64,000 nucleotides of DNA from an uncultured Pelagibacteraceae bacterium. Its GTDB lineage: Bacteria; Pseudomonadota; Alphaproteobacteria; Pelagibacterales; Pelagibacteraceae. The number at the start of each line of letters is the position of its first letter. Position 1 is the first letter of the stretch. Below the pieces are notes generated by a model. That model was not told where the DNA came from and made no database searches. It saw nothing but the letters and a program-made list of their open reading frames with translations. Shown in pieces: positions 1-9,661 of this stretch. The DNA lies in the NCBI GenBank assembly GCA_902633335.1, contig CACPFY010000001.1, forward strand, positions 1-64,000, read 5' to 3'. The position numbers and the translations under genes are program-made.

Positions 1-592
1 TGTCAAAAATATTGTCTAAATTAATTTTTTCTAAGTTGTTTTGATTTTTTTTAATTGTCTCAATGGTTTCTAAGTTCTCTATGGGAAACAAATATTCAAT
101 ATTTTCAGTTTTTTTGTCTTCCTTTTCCTCTAACCAATTTTCATAGAAGAAATTATTGTCATAAATATAGATTTCTTCATTTAATAATAAAACTGGTAAA
201 ATTTTTAAAATTTTGCCACTTACATCACTATATCTAATATTATTTTGACTATAAAAATTATACATTTTATCTCTTTTAAAATATAAATTTATTATTTCAA
301 AATTCCTATTTTTTTGATCTTTATTTTTTACTATTTGATAATGAGACACTAAATTTTTTATATTTTTAAGGTTTGTATTTTTCAATTTTTTGAAATCCTT
401 CTCCAGTAAAATTTTACTATTTAGCTTTTCAAATCCTTTTTTAAAAGCTATGTTTATTAATTCCTCTTTATTTTTAAAGGCATTTTTATTTACCTCTATA
501 TTATTAACAGTAAAAATACTCTCAACACATAAAACATTTCCAGTTTTGAATAAAATGATTACAATAATAAATATAAATTTTATATTTTTCAT
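1..592 (-). CDS. DUF2066 domain protein, 3' end outside window
   Basis: This minus-strand reading frame is absent from the ORF track because it runs off the left edge. I translated it by hand from an ATG at 592; about 197 codons are open without a stop. It begins with a hydrophobic signal-like segment (MKNIKFIFIIVIILFKTGNV), then VNNIEVNKNAFKNKEELINI and KGFEKLNSKIL. These resemble the start of DUF2066 proteins, which precede or neighbour hda and purM in many alphaproteobacteria. The product is probably exported; its function is unknown. It is divergent from purM with only 25 bp between the starts. The plus-strand ORFs at 55-237 and 390-602 are shadows of this gene. The family assignment is from memory of the N-terminal pattern and the neighbourhood. 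Confidence 0.7.
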   Translation of the reverse strand, partial: MKNIKFIFIIVIILFKTGNVLCVESIFTVNNIEVNKNAFKNKEELINIAFKKGFEKLNSKILLEKDFKKLKNTNLKNIKNLVSHYQIVKNKDQKNRNFEIINLYFKRDKMYNFYSQNNIRYSDVSGKILKILPVLLLNEEIYIYDNNFFYENWLEEKEDKKTENIEYLFPIENLETIETIKKNQNNLEKINLDNIFD

Positions 593-617
593 ATTTTATT
601 AATTATCATTATTATTC

Positions 618-1633
618 ATGAAAAAAAAACTCTATAGTTATAAAAATAGCGGCGTAAATATTTCTTTGGGAAATAAATTTGTAAAACATGTCGGTAAACT
701 AACCAAAAAAAATGTCAAAAAAGCGAACTTAAGTGAGATAGGCTCATTTGCCTCTTTTTATGATATAAATCAGCTTGGCATAAAGGACCCGGTAATTGTT
801 TCTTGTACAGATGGTGTTGGAACAAAATTAGAATTATCAGATAAATATAATAAATTAAATACAATAGGAATTGATCTTGTGGCAATGTGTGTAAATGATT
901 TGATAGTTCAGGGAGCAAAACCATTATTTTTTTTGGACTATATTGCCATAGATAAGGTTAATCTTTCAAAATTAAAAAAAATTTTAAATGGAATTTTAAA
1001 AGGGTGCAAATTAGCTAACTGCTCACTAATAGGAGGTGAAACTGCTGAAATGCCAGGAATATATAAAAAAATAAATTTGATTTAGCTGGATTTAGCACCG
1101 GCGTTGTATCTAAAAAAAAAATTCTAAAAAAAGAGAATGTTAAAAAAGGAGACATTATATTTGCTATACCATCTTCGGGAATACATTCTAATGGCTATTC
1201 TTTGGTTAGAGATATTTTAAAAAAAAATAAATTACCATTTATAATTAAAAAGAATTTACTCAATCCAACAAAAATTTATGTAAATGAAATATTAAATTTA
1301 AATAAAAAAAAACTAATTAATTCAGCTGCGAATATCACCGGCGGTGGAATAATTGAAAATGTTATTAGGTCAATTCCTAATAATCTAACAGCCAATATTG
1401 ACTTATCCAAAATTAAAGTTCAAAAAATTTTTTCTTGGCTTAAATCTAAAAATATATCAGATAAGGAGATGTTAAGGACATTTAATTGTGGTGTTGGATT
1501 TTGCATTATAGCAAAAAGAGAAAATTTTAAAAAAATAAAAAAATATTTTTCAAAACAGTTTCACCCTTACGAAATAGGCTTTATTTCTAAAGGTACTAAA
1601 AGGCTAAATTTATATAATAAATTAAAATGGTAA
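618..1633 (+). CDS. purM: Phosphoribosylformylglycinamidine cyclo-ligase (AIR synthetase), frameshifted as given
   Basis: PurM closes the imidazole ring of aminoimidazole ribotide (FGAM + ATP to AIR), the fifth step of purine synthesis, in the cytoplasm. The N-terminal half (618-1085 ORF) carries DGVGTKLELS and GGETAEMPG. The C-terminal half continues in another frame from about 1073 with FDLAGFSTGVV and NITGGGIIENV, ending at 1633. The two halves join exactly if the run of seven A at 1065-1071 is read as eight, giving YKKNKFDLAGF. The combined protein of about 338 residues is normal for the family. The gene therefore lacks one A in this sequence, through a real deletion, transcriptional slippage or a sequencing error. 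It overlaps purN by 7 bp. The second ORF-track start at 1202 is not a real start. Confidence 0.9.
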
Positions 1634-2184
1634 AAGTAAATACTTGTGTTTTTATATCTGGAAAAGGATCAAATTTAAAAAAACTTATTCTTAATTCAAA
1701 TAATTACAACTTCCCAATTAAAATAAAACTGGTTGTAAGTAACAATAAAAAAGCCGAAGGCCTTAAATTTGCAAGAAAGTGGTCAATTCCCTATTTGATA
1801 ATAAATAACAAACAAAATCTTTCCGAAGATAAAATATTAATAAAAATTAAGTACTATAAAGTAAATTTAATTTTATTAGCCGGTTATATGAAGATTTTAT
1901 CTAAAAACTTTATACGCTCTTTTGGGAAATCTATAATTAATATTCACCCGTCCCTTTTACCAAAATTTAAAGGACTAAATACTTTTGAAAAAGCATTAAG
2001 TCAAAAAGAAAAAAAAACAGGATGTACTGTGCATTACGTAACAGAAAAACTTGACTCAGGTAGAATAATTTTAAAAAAATTCTTTTATATAGACAACAAA
2101 GACAATATTGAGACCTTGAAAAAAAAGACCCAAAGACTTGAGTATAATGCGTTTTCTGAGGCTATTATCAAAATAATTAAGTAA
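1627..2184 (+). CDS. purN: Phosphoribosylglycinamide formyltransferase
   Basis: PurN transfers a formyl group from 10-formyl-tetrahydrofolate to glycinamide ribonucleotide, the third step of purine synthesis. At 185 residues it is slightly shorter than E. coli PurN. Visible motifs are the N-terminal substrate loop FISGKGSNLKKL, the catalytic NIHPSLLPKFKG (Asn and His), and GCTVHYVTEKLDSGRII with the catalytic Asp. The ATG at 1627 overlaps the end of purM, so the two are probably translationally coupled. Its stop lies one base from the stop of the convergent ndk gene, leaving no room for a dedicated terminator. Confidence 0.95.
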   Translation: MVKVNTCVFISGKGSNLKKLILNSNNYNFPIKIKLVVSNNKKAEGLKFARKWSIPYLIINNKQNLSEDKILIKIKYYKVNLILLAGYMKILSKNFIRSFGKSIINIHPSLLPKFKGLNTFEKALSQKEKKTGCTVHYVTEKLDSGRIILKKFFYIDNKDNIETLKKKTQRLEYNAFSEAIIKIIK

Positions 2185-2185
2185 T

Positions 2186-2596
2186 CTACTTATTAAAAAA
2201 AAAATTTATTTCATTTTTTGCGTTATCTACAGAGTCTGAGCCGTGGACAGAATTTTTATCAATAGAGACACCAAAAAGCTTCCTTATGGTCCCATCTTTT
2301 GCATTTTTTGGGTCGGTAGCACCCATCAATTCCCTATTCTTTAAAACAGCGTTTTCACCCTCTAAAATCATAACTTCTATTGGTCCAGATGATAAATAAC
2401 TACAAAGTTGATCGTAAAATGGTTTAGACTGATGAACTTTATAAAATTCAGCTGCTTCGTCTTTTGATATATGAAGTTTTTTAGTATCTTTAACTAAGAG
2501 GTTATTTTTTAAAAAAATTGATTTAATTTTTTCTGACAAATTTCTTTCTACTGCATCAGGTTTAATAATCGAAAGTGTTCTTTCTAAATTATTCAT
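2186..2596 (-). CDS. ndk: Nucleoside-diphosphate kinase
   Basis: Ndk passes the gamma phosphate from ATP to nucleoside diphosphates through a phosphohistidine. With the start at the ATG at 2596 the protein has 136 residues and begins NNLERTLSIIKPDAV, the normal family N-terminus. The five extra residues of the ORF track (start 2611) are unnecessary. The active-site histidine is in NSVHGSDS at residue 118. The start overlaps the 3' end of pepA by 8 bp on the same strand, indicating a pepA-ndk operon. Confidence 0.96.
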   Translation of the reverse strand: MNNLERTLSIIKPDAVERNLSEKIKSIFLKNNLLVKDTKKLHISKDEAAEFYKVHQSKPFYDQLCSYLSSGPIEVMILEGENAVLKNRELMGATDPKNAKDGTIRKLFGVSIDKNSVHGSDSVDNAKNEINFFFNK

Positions 2597-4046
2597 AATT
2601 TTCTTCAACAAGTTGATTTAATAATCTAACACCGAACCCTGTTGCACCACTTGAATTTAAAGCCCCCCCATACTTTGAGAATGCCATTCCTGCGATATCA
2701 AGATGAGCCCAAGGGGTTTTATTTAATATGAATCTTTGTAAAAACTGAGCTGCAGTCGTTGATCCAGCGCCACCAGTGTAGTTTATATTTTGCATATCAG
2801 CATTTTTTGAATTCATAAGCTTATCATAATTTTTGTGGAGAGGCATTCTCCAAACTTTCTCCTCAACTTTTTTGCCTGCATTATAAATTTGTTCTGATAG
2901 TTTATCATCATTTGAAAAGAGTCCTGCATATTCTGATCCAAGACAAACTATTATAGCTCCTGTTAAAGTTGCTAAATCAACAATAAATTTGGGTTTGAAT
3001 TTTTTTTCAGTGAAAGTTAAAGCATCTGCTAAAACTAATCTACCTTCTGCATCCGTGTTTAAAACCTCTATAGTTTTGCCACTATAAGATTTAACAATAT
3101 CTCCCGGTCTTTGGGCATTTCCACTTACCATATTTTCTACAAGACCAACAACTCCGACAGCGTTAACCTTGGCTTTTCTTAAAGCTAGACTTTTCATTAA
3201 ACCAACTACTGTGGCTGAACCCGCCATATCATATGTCATGTCCTCCATAAATTTTGCTGGTTTCAAAGAATATCCACCTGTATCAAAACAAACACCTTTT
3301 CCAACAAAAGCCAAAGGTTTAGAATTATTTTTTGCTCCATTCCATTCCATTGTTACAAGATATGATCCCCTAATACTTCCTTGGCCTACTCCAAGTAATG
3401 CATGCATACCAAGTTTTTTTAATTTTTTTTCATCATATATATTAACCTTCAAACCATCTTTCTTAAGTGAATTTAATCTTTTTGCATACTCGTCAGGATG
3501 TAAAATATTTCCTGGTTCTGAAACCAAGTCTCTCGCATAAAATGTACCCTCTTCTAGAGCTTTAAACTTTAATTGACTTTTTTCAGAAGGTTTATTTTTA
3601 TTACCAGTTACATTTATATTGATTAATCTTGTATCCTTTTTTGTTTTATACTTGTTAAACTCATAAGATTTTAATTTTAAACCATGTAGGAAATGACCCA
3701 AAAAATTGTCATGTTTAGTCTTGACGCTGTCAGAAAAAATAAAATACTCACTATTTTTACCGTAATTAATTCGTCCAAAAAATTCTGCTCCTAAGTTTTC
3801 AATGTCTGAGTTTTTATGATTATTTTTAATAGATATTATAACTATTTTTTTATTTGAATTAAGTTCAAAAACTAATAAATTTTTTTTTAAGTCGCTAGTT
3901 TTTAACAAATCATTGATATAAGAAAATTCAGAGTCTGATAGAAATTTTTTTAGACTGTTTAAATTGAATTTTTCATCGGAGAATAAAACTAAATTGGAAG
4001 AGTTTTTGCTCGCAGATTTATTAGAATAGTTAATTTTTACAGACAT
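2589..4046 (-). CDS. pepA: Leucyl (cytosol) aminopeptidase, M17 family
   Basis: This is a two-metal hexameric aminopeptidase that removes N-terminal residues, used in peptide turnover. The M17 signature NTDAEGRL lies at residues 330-337, and the metal-binding Lys and Asp are in GKGVCFDTGG (about 249-258). The length of 485 residues is close to E. coli PepA (503), and the N-terminal domain is weakly conserved as usual. It is the first gene of a minus-strand pair with ndk and is divergent from lptF across about 130 bp of A+T-rich DNA. Confidence 0.95.
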   Translation of the reverse strand: MSVKINYSNKSASKNSSNLVLFSDEKFNLNSLKKFLSDSEFSYINDLLKTSDLKKNLLVFELNSNKKIVIISIKNNHKNSDIENLGAEFFGRINYGKNSEYFIFSDSVKTKHDNFLGHFLHGLKLKSYEFNKYKTKKDTRLININVTGNKNKPSEKSQLKFKALEEGTFYARDLVSEPGNILHPDEYAKRLNSLKKDGLKVNIYDEKKLKKLGMHALLGVGQGSIRGSYLVTMEWNGAKNNSKPLAFVGKGVCFDTGGYSLKPAKFMEDMTYDMAGSATVVGLMKSLALRKAKVNAVGVVGLVENMVSGNAQRPGDIVKSYSGKTIEVLNTDAEGRLVLADALTFTEKKFKPKFIVDLATLTGAIIVCLGSEYAGLFSNDDKLSEQIYNAGKKVEEKVWRMPLHKNYDKLMNSKNADMQNINYTGGAGSTTAAQFLQRFILNKTPWAHLDIAGMAFSKYGGALNSSGATGFGVRLLNQLVEENYE

Positions 4047-4176
4047 AAGTTTAAATAAATAGATTTAAATGGTATATATGTTCAAAAGTATAATATTTCA
4101 ATGGATTATTAGTCATAGTGTACTATCATAGGTTGAGTTTTAACCAAAGTTGCATTATTTTATATATCAAATTCTC

Positions 4177-5319
4177 ATGTTTAAAAACAAGATTTATAAC
4201 TACATATCTTTAGAATTTATAAAGTCTTTTGTACTTATATTATTTTCGCTATCATTGATAGCTTGGACGGTAAGAGCTGTAAATTTTTTAGATCTTATTG
4301 TAGATAGTGGGTACTCTACCTCTACATATTTTATCTACTCTCTTCTTAATTTAACAAATATTATGACAAAATTTATTCCGTTAAGTTTTTTATTAGCTTT
4401 ATTATTAACCATAATTAGATTAGAGCGGCAAAATGAACTTTTGGTTTTATGGACATCAGGGATAGCAAAATCAAAAATGACTAAATTGTTCTTTCTTCTT
4501 TCAGTATCAACAATGTTATTTTATATAATATTTTCTACAATAATTACCCCAACCGCTTTAAATAAATCTAGAAGTCTAATTAAGCAATCTGGGGTTGATA
4601 CAGTTACCAACCTTTTAAAACCAAACGCTTTTTCTGACGCTTTTAAAGGATTAACTTTTTATATAGGTGAAAAGGAGGACAACATAATAAAAAATATTTT
4701 TATAAAAGATGATGCAAATAATTTAAATAGTTTATTACCTGAAAATTCTTCAGCTAAAAATAAAACGGTCATAGCCAAAAAAGGAATAGTAAAAAAAAAT
4801 AAAATTATTCTAGAAAATGGTTTTATTCAATCGTATGAAAATGAAGATACTGTTAAAATTATTCAATTTAATAAAACGCTTTTAAATTTTAATAATCTAG
4901 ACAACCGAGTTATCAAAGATGTAAAAATCCAAGAAACTTCTACTTATAAAATTTTAAGTTGTTTAAAAGACCATTATTTTAATCAAGTTTCTGAAACGTA
5001 TGTAAAAAATTGTCCTAAAAATAATATTGCGATAGTTATAGAAAATTTTTCAAGAAGGTTTCTTATGCCTCTTTACATTCCTGTGGTATCGATTTTAATT
5101 TCATTTATAATGATTTATAAAAAAAATAAAAAAATAAAAATCTTTAATAGATATATTTTTTTTTTACTAAGTTTTATACTGCTAGTTTTATCAGAATTGT
5201 TAGTTAGATACTCTGGAATTTCAAATATTGGTTTTTATATTTACTTTTTAACGCCAATCGCTCTACTACCAATACTTTATTTAATCTTATTAAACAAGTT
5301 TTCGAAAGAATTAAAATGA
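4177..5319 (+). CDS. lptF: LPS export permease LptF
   Basis: LptF is one of the two inner-membrane permease subunits of the LptB2FG transporter, which extracts lipopolysaccharide and feeds it to the periplasmic bridge. There are three N-terminal membrane helices (about residues 15-115), a periplasmic beta-jellyroll region, and three C-terminal helices, the YjgP/YjgQ layout. I prefer the ATG at 4177 (MFKNKIYNYISLEF) to the ORF-track start at 4150, because the family starts just before its first helix. A weak promoter-like pair (TTGAGT at 4133, TATTTT at 4156) lies upstream. The stop overlaps the lptG start as ATGA. Confidence 0.9.
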   Translation: MFKNKIYNYISLEFIKSFVLILFSLSLIAWTVRAVNFLDLIVDSGYSTSTYFIYSLLNLTNIMTKFIPLSFLLALLLTIIRLERQNELLVLWTSGIAKSKMTKLFFLLSVSTMLFYIIFSTIITPTALNKSRSLIKQSGVDTVTNLLKPNAFSDAFKGLTFYIGEKEDNIIKNIFIKDDANNLNSLLPENSSAKNKTVIAKKGIVKKNKIILENGFIQSYENEDTVKIIQFNKTLLNFNNLDNRVIKDVKIQETSTYKILSCLKDHYFNQVSETYVKNCPKNNIAIVIENFSRRFLMPLYIPVVSILISFIMIYKKNKKIKIFNRYIFFLLSFILLVLSELLVRYSGISNIGFYIYFLTPIALLPILYLILLNKFSKELK

Positions 5320-6407
5320 ATAATAAAATTAATAACTATTTGATAAATTATTACTATAAAATTTTATTTAACGCAATTTTGATATCTTTTTGTTTGGGTT
5401 TAATTTTAAATCTTTTTGAAGAAGTAGAATTTTTTAAAAATTCAAATGAAAGTTTGTTATTACCCATAGTACTAACTTTATCATATATTCCAAATTTAAT
5501 TTTCATAAACTTAATGCCTTTTATAATTTTTGTTTCAGCAATGTGGTTTTTTATTTCTATAAAACACAATAATGAGCTATTAACTTTAAAAGTATTTGGA
5601 TATTCAAATGCTAAAATTATTTTATTAATAAGTGTTTTATCTTTTTTTTGGGGGCTTTTAATTTTAATACTTATAAACCCTGTAACATCAAATATGGTCA
5701 AATATTATGAAAAGACCAAATCTAATTATTCCAAGGACACTGATCATCTTGTGACAATTAATAGGAATGGCGTTTGGATTAAAGAGGCAAAAAAAAATAA
5801 TTTATATATAATTAATGCTGCAGGATTGGAAAACAACCATTTAATTGATGTTTCAATAAGTGTAATTTCGGAAGAGAATATCATTACAAAAAGAATAGAG
5901 TCTAAAAAAGCTAATATTTTAAATAATGAGTGGGACATTAAAAATGCAAAAATTTTTAATTTTGATAAAGAAGGCAATATGACTATTGAAAAATTTAAAA
6001 ATTTGGAATTTGTCTCTTTTTATAATGTTGATAAATTAAATAGTCTTTTTAAGAATTTAGATACCATCTCCTTTATTGAATTACTTACTAGGGAAAAAAA
6101 TTTGATTATGAGAGGATACGAAAAAACAACGATATCTGAAAAAATTAATTCATTTTTTGCATTGCCTTTTTTTCTTAGTTTAATGGCTATTTTAGCAGCA
6201 ATTTTTACAATAAATACTCGAAATTCAAACAATATAAATTATTTAATGATAGCTGTTCTTACGTGTGCAGTAATTTATTATATGAAAGATTTATCTGTTG
6301 CTTTAGGAAAATCTGACAGAATTGCACCAGAAATATCAGTATGGATTCCAATAATCGTTATAGGTTTAATAAATAGTGTAGGATTACTTCAAATTAATGA
6401 AAAATAA
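5316..6407 (+). CDS. lptG: LPS export permease LptG
   Basis: This is the second permease subunit of the LPS exporter, the partner of LptF. Its 363 residues show the same architecture: three N-terminal helices, a periplasmic domain, then three C-terminal helices including FALPFFLSLMAILAAIF and WIPIIVIGLINSVGLLQ. The ATGA overlap with lptF and an 11-bp overlap with lptD indicate one transcript. Assignment to LptG rather than a second LptF copy rests on gene order, which is conserved in alphaproteobacteria. Confidence 0.9.
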   Translation: MNNKINNYLINYYYKILFNAILISFCLGLILNLFEEVEFFKNSNESLLLPIVLTLSYIPNLIFINLMPFIIFVSAMWFFISIKHNNELLTLKVFGYSNAKIILLISVLSFFWGLLILILINPVTSNMVKYYEKTKSNYSKDTDHLVTINRNGVWIKEAKKNNLYIINAAGLENNHLIDVSISVISEENIITKRIESKKANILNNEWDIKNAKIFNFDKEGNMTIEKFKNLEFVSFYNVDKLNSLFKNLDTISFIELLTREKNLIMRGYEKTTISEKINSFFALPFFLSLMAILAAIFTINTRNSNNINYLMIAVLTCAVIYYMKDLSVALGKSDRIAPEISVWIPIIVIGLINSVGLLQINEK

Positions 6408-8733
6408 TTTTATAATAAAAGTCCTTTTTTTCCTTTTTTTTTCGTCTAATTTGTGCGCCACAAATTTAGAAATTAGTTCGTCTGAAGTAAAATTAAATAA
6501 AAAAGAATCAAAAATTATTTTTAAAGGAAATATCGAGGCAAAAGATGAAAGTAACAATATTTTAAAAGCTGAAGAAGCAAACTATTCAAAGGGAGACGAC
6601 TTACTTAAAAGTATTGGATTAACTACAATTATAACAAGTGAAAACTATTTTTTTGAAAGTCAAAATGTTATCTTCGATAACAAAAATAAAATTATAAAAT
6701 CAGATTTTCCTACAAAAATTATAGATCCAGATGGAAATATAATTTTAGTAAATATGTTTAATTATAATTCCGTTAAAAATATTCTTTTCTCTAAAGGAGA
6801 TATCGAATTAGAGGATAAAAAAAAAAATATTTATAGATTTGAACAGCTTTATATTGATGAAAAAAAGAAAAAAATTGTAGGTTCAGATGCTAAAATATTT
6901 TTAAATGACAATTCTTTAAAAGTTGACGTGAGAAATAATCCTAGAATTTTTGCAAATAGTGTATCAATAAATGAAGATGTATCATCAGTACAAAAAGGCG
7001 TTTTTACTTTTTGTGAATACAGAGAAAATGAAAAGTGTCCTCCATGGGAACTTAGAGCAAAACAAATAAAACATAATAATTCGAAAAAAACTGTTTATTA
7101 TGAAAATGCAATTTTAAAGATTTATGATTTTCCAATATTTTATTTTCCTAGATTGTCACACCCAGACCCTACGGTTGATAGAAGGTCAGGCTTCCTTGTT
7201 CCAATTTTTTCTAACAGCACAACTTTAGGAGCAGGTATAGATATGCCCTATTTTTGGAACATATCAAAAGATAAAGATATTACTTTTACACCGAGACTTC
7301 ACGCAAGTAATAACCCTCTATATCTTACAGAGTATCGACAAGATTTTGCAAATTCCTCATTAGTAATCGATACTGGATTTACAGAGGGTTATAAAAAAAA
7401 ATCAAACACTAAATCATCCGGAGCAAGAACGCATTTTTTCACTAAGTTCAATACTTCATTTATTGAAGAAACAGATTCTTCAAGTAATTTGGAAGTAAAT
7501 TTACAACATGTATCTAACAGCACATATCCAAAAATAAATAGATTACAAACATCTTTAGTAGATTATTTAGATGACACAATCAAAAATACTGTTGAATACG
7601 GTTATCAAAAAAAAGATCTTTTCTTTAATACAAAAATTTCAGCTTTTGAGAATCTTTCAAAAATAGGTAATGAAAGATTCGAGTATATTTATCCAGAAGC
7701 TTCTCTTGAAAAGAATATATTTATGGATGACGATCTAGGTATAGTTGATTTGAAATCAGAAATTTTAGTTAAAAATTATGATGTCGATAGACAATTAGAT
7801 GTAGTTTCTAATGAATTTAATTGGGTCTCAAATAGTTGGATAAACAAATTTGGTTTTGAAAATGAATTTCTAGGATTATTTAAGAATGTAAATTATCAAG
7901 CAAAAAACGCAAGATTTTATAAAAACGAAAATCCAGTTTCTGAGTTTTATGGAGCATTAGGCTTCAAATCAGAATTAGGATTATTTAAATTTCGAGAAAA
8001 TAATAAGCTCAATACATTTAAACCAAAACTATTAGTAAAACTTTCTCCTAACGATTCTAGAAATATTTCAAAACATTCATCAACGTTAAGTTATTCAAGA
8101 TTATATAAATTAAATAAGGTTAAAACTATTGATAAATTTGATACAGGCTCAAGCATTAGCTTAGGGTTTGATTTTAAAATCAATAATACAAATGACAATA
8201 ATGAAATCAAAAATGAGCAATTTAAGTTTAGTCTGGGTCAAGTCATAAGCGCAGAAGAAAATCGTGATATGCCTTCAACATTAACATTAAACGAAAAAAT
8301 GTCTGATATTGTTGGTGAAACTGCTATAAGATTATCCGACAATGCAAAAATTAAGAATAATTTTAACCTCGATCAAAATCTAGAGAAATTTAACAGGAAC
8401 CAAATAGCACTTGATTTGGTGTATCCTAAAACAAATTTTAACATAAGCTTTTTAGAGGAAAATCAACATATTGGTAATAAAAAATTTGTAGAGACAAATG
8501 CAGGATTTAATTTTAATAACGGTTTGATTTCTTTCGGTGCAAAACGTAATTTACTTACAAACTCTGCAGAATTTTATGATTTGAGCTATGAGTATATTAA
8601 TGATTGTTTAAGAGCTGGTGTTGCTTTCAGAAGAGAATTTTATAGAGATAGGGACCTAGAACCAGAAGACTCGCTTATATTTAAAATAACTTTTTCACCT
8701 TTAGGTACTGTTACAGCGCCTACAGCACAATAA
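6397..8733 (+). CDS. lptD: LPS-assembly outer-membrane protein LptD
   Basis: LptD is the outer-membrane beta-barrel that inserts LPS into the outer leaflet with LptE. It has a signal peptide (about 22 residues, ending near NLCA), an OstA/LptA-like beta-jellyroll (about 25-200, FKGNIEAKDESNNILKAEEA), then a C-terminal barrel. The barrel shows the family hallmarks IYDFPIFYFPRLSHPDPTVD and RRSGFLVPIF. Cysteines occur at FCEYRENEKCPPW and near the C-terminus (INDCLRAG), so an inter-domain disulfide is possible. The 778 residues are normal for the family. It sits between lptG and surA, whose product chaperones barrel proteins. Confidence 0.93.
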   Translation: MKNNFIIKVLFFLFFSSNLCATNLEISSSEVKLNKKESKIIFKGNIEAKDESNNILKAEEANYSKGDDLLKSIGLTTIITSENYFFESQNVIFDNKNKIIKSDFPTKIIDPDGNIILVNMFNYNSVKNILFSKGDIELEDKKKNIYRFEQLYIDEKKKKIVGSDAKIFLNDNSLKVDVRNNPRIFANSVSINEDVSSVQKGVFTFCEYRENEKCPPWELRAKQIKHNNSKKTVYYENAILKIYDFPIFYFPRLSHPDPTVDRRSGFLVPIFSNSTTLGAGIDMPYFWNISKDKDITFTPRLHASNNPLYLTEYRQDFANSSLVIDTGFTEGYKKKSNTKSSGARTHFFTKFNTSFIEETDSSSNLEVNLQHVSNSTYPKINRLQTSLVDYLDDTIKNTVEYGYQKKDLFFNTKISAFENLSKIGNERFEYIYPEASLEKNIFMDDDLGIVDLKSEILVKNYDVDRQLDVVSNEFNWVSNSWINKFGFENEFLGLFKNVNYQAKNARFYKNENPVSEFYGALGFKSELGLFKFRENNKLNTFKPKLLVKLSPNDSRNISKHSSTLSYSRLYKLNKVKTIDKFDTGSSISLGFDFKINNTNDNNEIKNEQFKFSLGQVISAEENRDMPSTLTLNEKMSDIVGETAIRLSDNAKIKNNFNLDQNLEKFNRNQIALDLVYPKTNFNISFLEENQHIGNKKFVETNAGFNFNNGLISFGAKRNLLTNSAEFYDLSYEYINDCLRAGVAFRREFYRDRDLEPEDSLIFKITFSPLGTVTAPTAQ

Positions 8734-8734
8734 A

Positions 8735-9661
8735 ATGAAATTCAAAAAAATTCTTTTTCTATTATTTTTTTTTATAAATATCACTAACTATATTTATGCA
8801 AATATAAATGATAAAATCATAGCGAAAGTAGGAAATGAAATTATTACAAACTACGATATCATAAATGAAATTAATACTATTTTAGCCTTATCAAACAGAG
8901 TCGCAAATCCTGAAGAATTTGATAATTTGCGATCATTAGCTTTTGCAAGTATTAAAAAAAAAATTATTAAAAAAGCTGAAATTGAAAAATTCAAAATTGA
9001 TAAATATAACGAGTCAGATGTTAATAATTATATTAATTCTATTGAAAAAAGTTTGAGACTTCAAAATCTCAGCTTGGAAGATCAATTTAAAAGATATGGG
9101 GCAAATTATAAATTATATATCGAAGGAGTGATATTGGGCTTTAAATGGAATACATTGATTTATTCTTTATACAGAAAACAATTAGATGTTGATGAAGAAC
9201 TAATAAAATCAGAGCTTAATAAACAAATTGAAAAAAAAATGGAAGTTCATGAGTATAACCTGTCTGAGATTGTTTTAGAAAACTATGATGAAAATAAATT
9301 AAATATTATTTTAGAAAGTATAAAAACAAATGGATTTGAAAAAACTGCAAAAATTTACAGTAATTCTATTTCTTCAACCCAAGGAGGATCAATAGGATGG
9401 GTTTCTTCACAGTCAATTTCAGAAAGTTATCTGAAAGAAATATTAAAGTTAAGCAAAATGCAAACATCAGAACCTATAAAAATAAATAATAATATTGTTA
9501 TAATAAAACTTAATGATAAAAGAACTTTGAAGCAAAAAAACATGAATATCGCAAAGATTGAAAGAGATATAATTCAAAGAAAGAAAGAGGAAAAATTAAA
9601 TATTTTCTCAGACTCTCACTATTTAGATATAGAAAAAAAATCTTATATTGAAATTAGATGA
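8735..9661 (+). CDS. surA: SurA-like periplasmic peptidyl-prolyl isomerase/chaperone
   Basis: SurA escorts unfolded outer-membrane proteins through the periplasm. The sequence has a signal peptide (about residues 1-23), an N-terminal SurA domain beginning NDKIIAKVGNEIITNYDI, and a single parvulin-like domain at about 175-275 (STQGGSIGWVSS). E. coli SurA has two parvulin domains in 428 residues; this 308-residue version has one, as is common in alphaproteobacteria. It starts 1 bp after lptD stops and overlaps pdxA as ATGA. Confidence 0.85.
   Translation: MKFKKILFLLFFFINITNYIYANINDKIIAKVGNEIITNYDIINEINTILALSNRVANPEEFDNLRSLAFASIKKKIIKKAEIEKFKIDKYNESDVNNYINSIEKSLRLQNLSLEDQFKRYGANYKLYIEGVILGFKWNTLIYSLYRKQLDVDEELIKSELNKQIEKKMEVHEYNLSEIVLENYDENKLNIILESIKTNGFEKTAKIYSNSISSTQGGSIGWVSSQSISESYLKEILKLSKMQTSEPIKINNNIVIIKLNDKRTLKQKNMNIAKIERDIIQRKKEEKLNIFSDSHYLDIEKKSYIEIR

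Noticed and set aside
55-602. Plus-strand ORFs at 55-237 and 390-602
   Set aside because: They lie antisense to the long open DUF2066 frame, which has a signal peptide and family-like N-terminus; their translations are Phe/Leu-rich shadow sequences.
4100-4130. Short inverted repeat ATAGT-GT-ACTAT between pepA and lptF as an operator
   Set aside because: Five-base A+T-rich arms are expected by chance at this composition, and it has no clear relation to promoter boxes.
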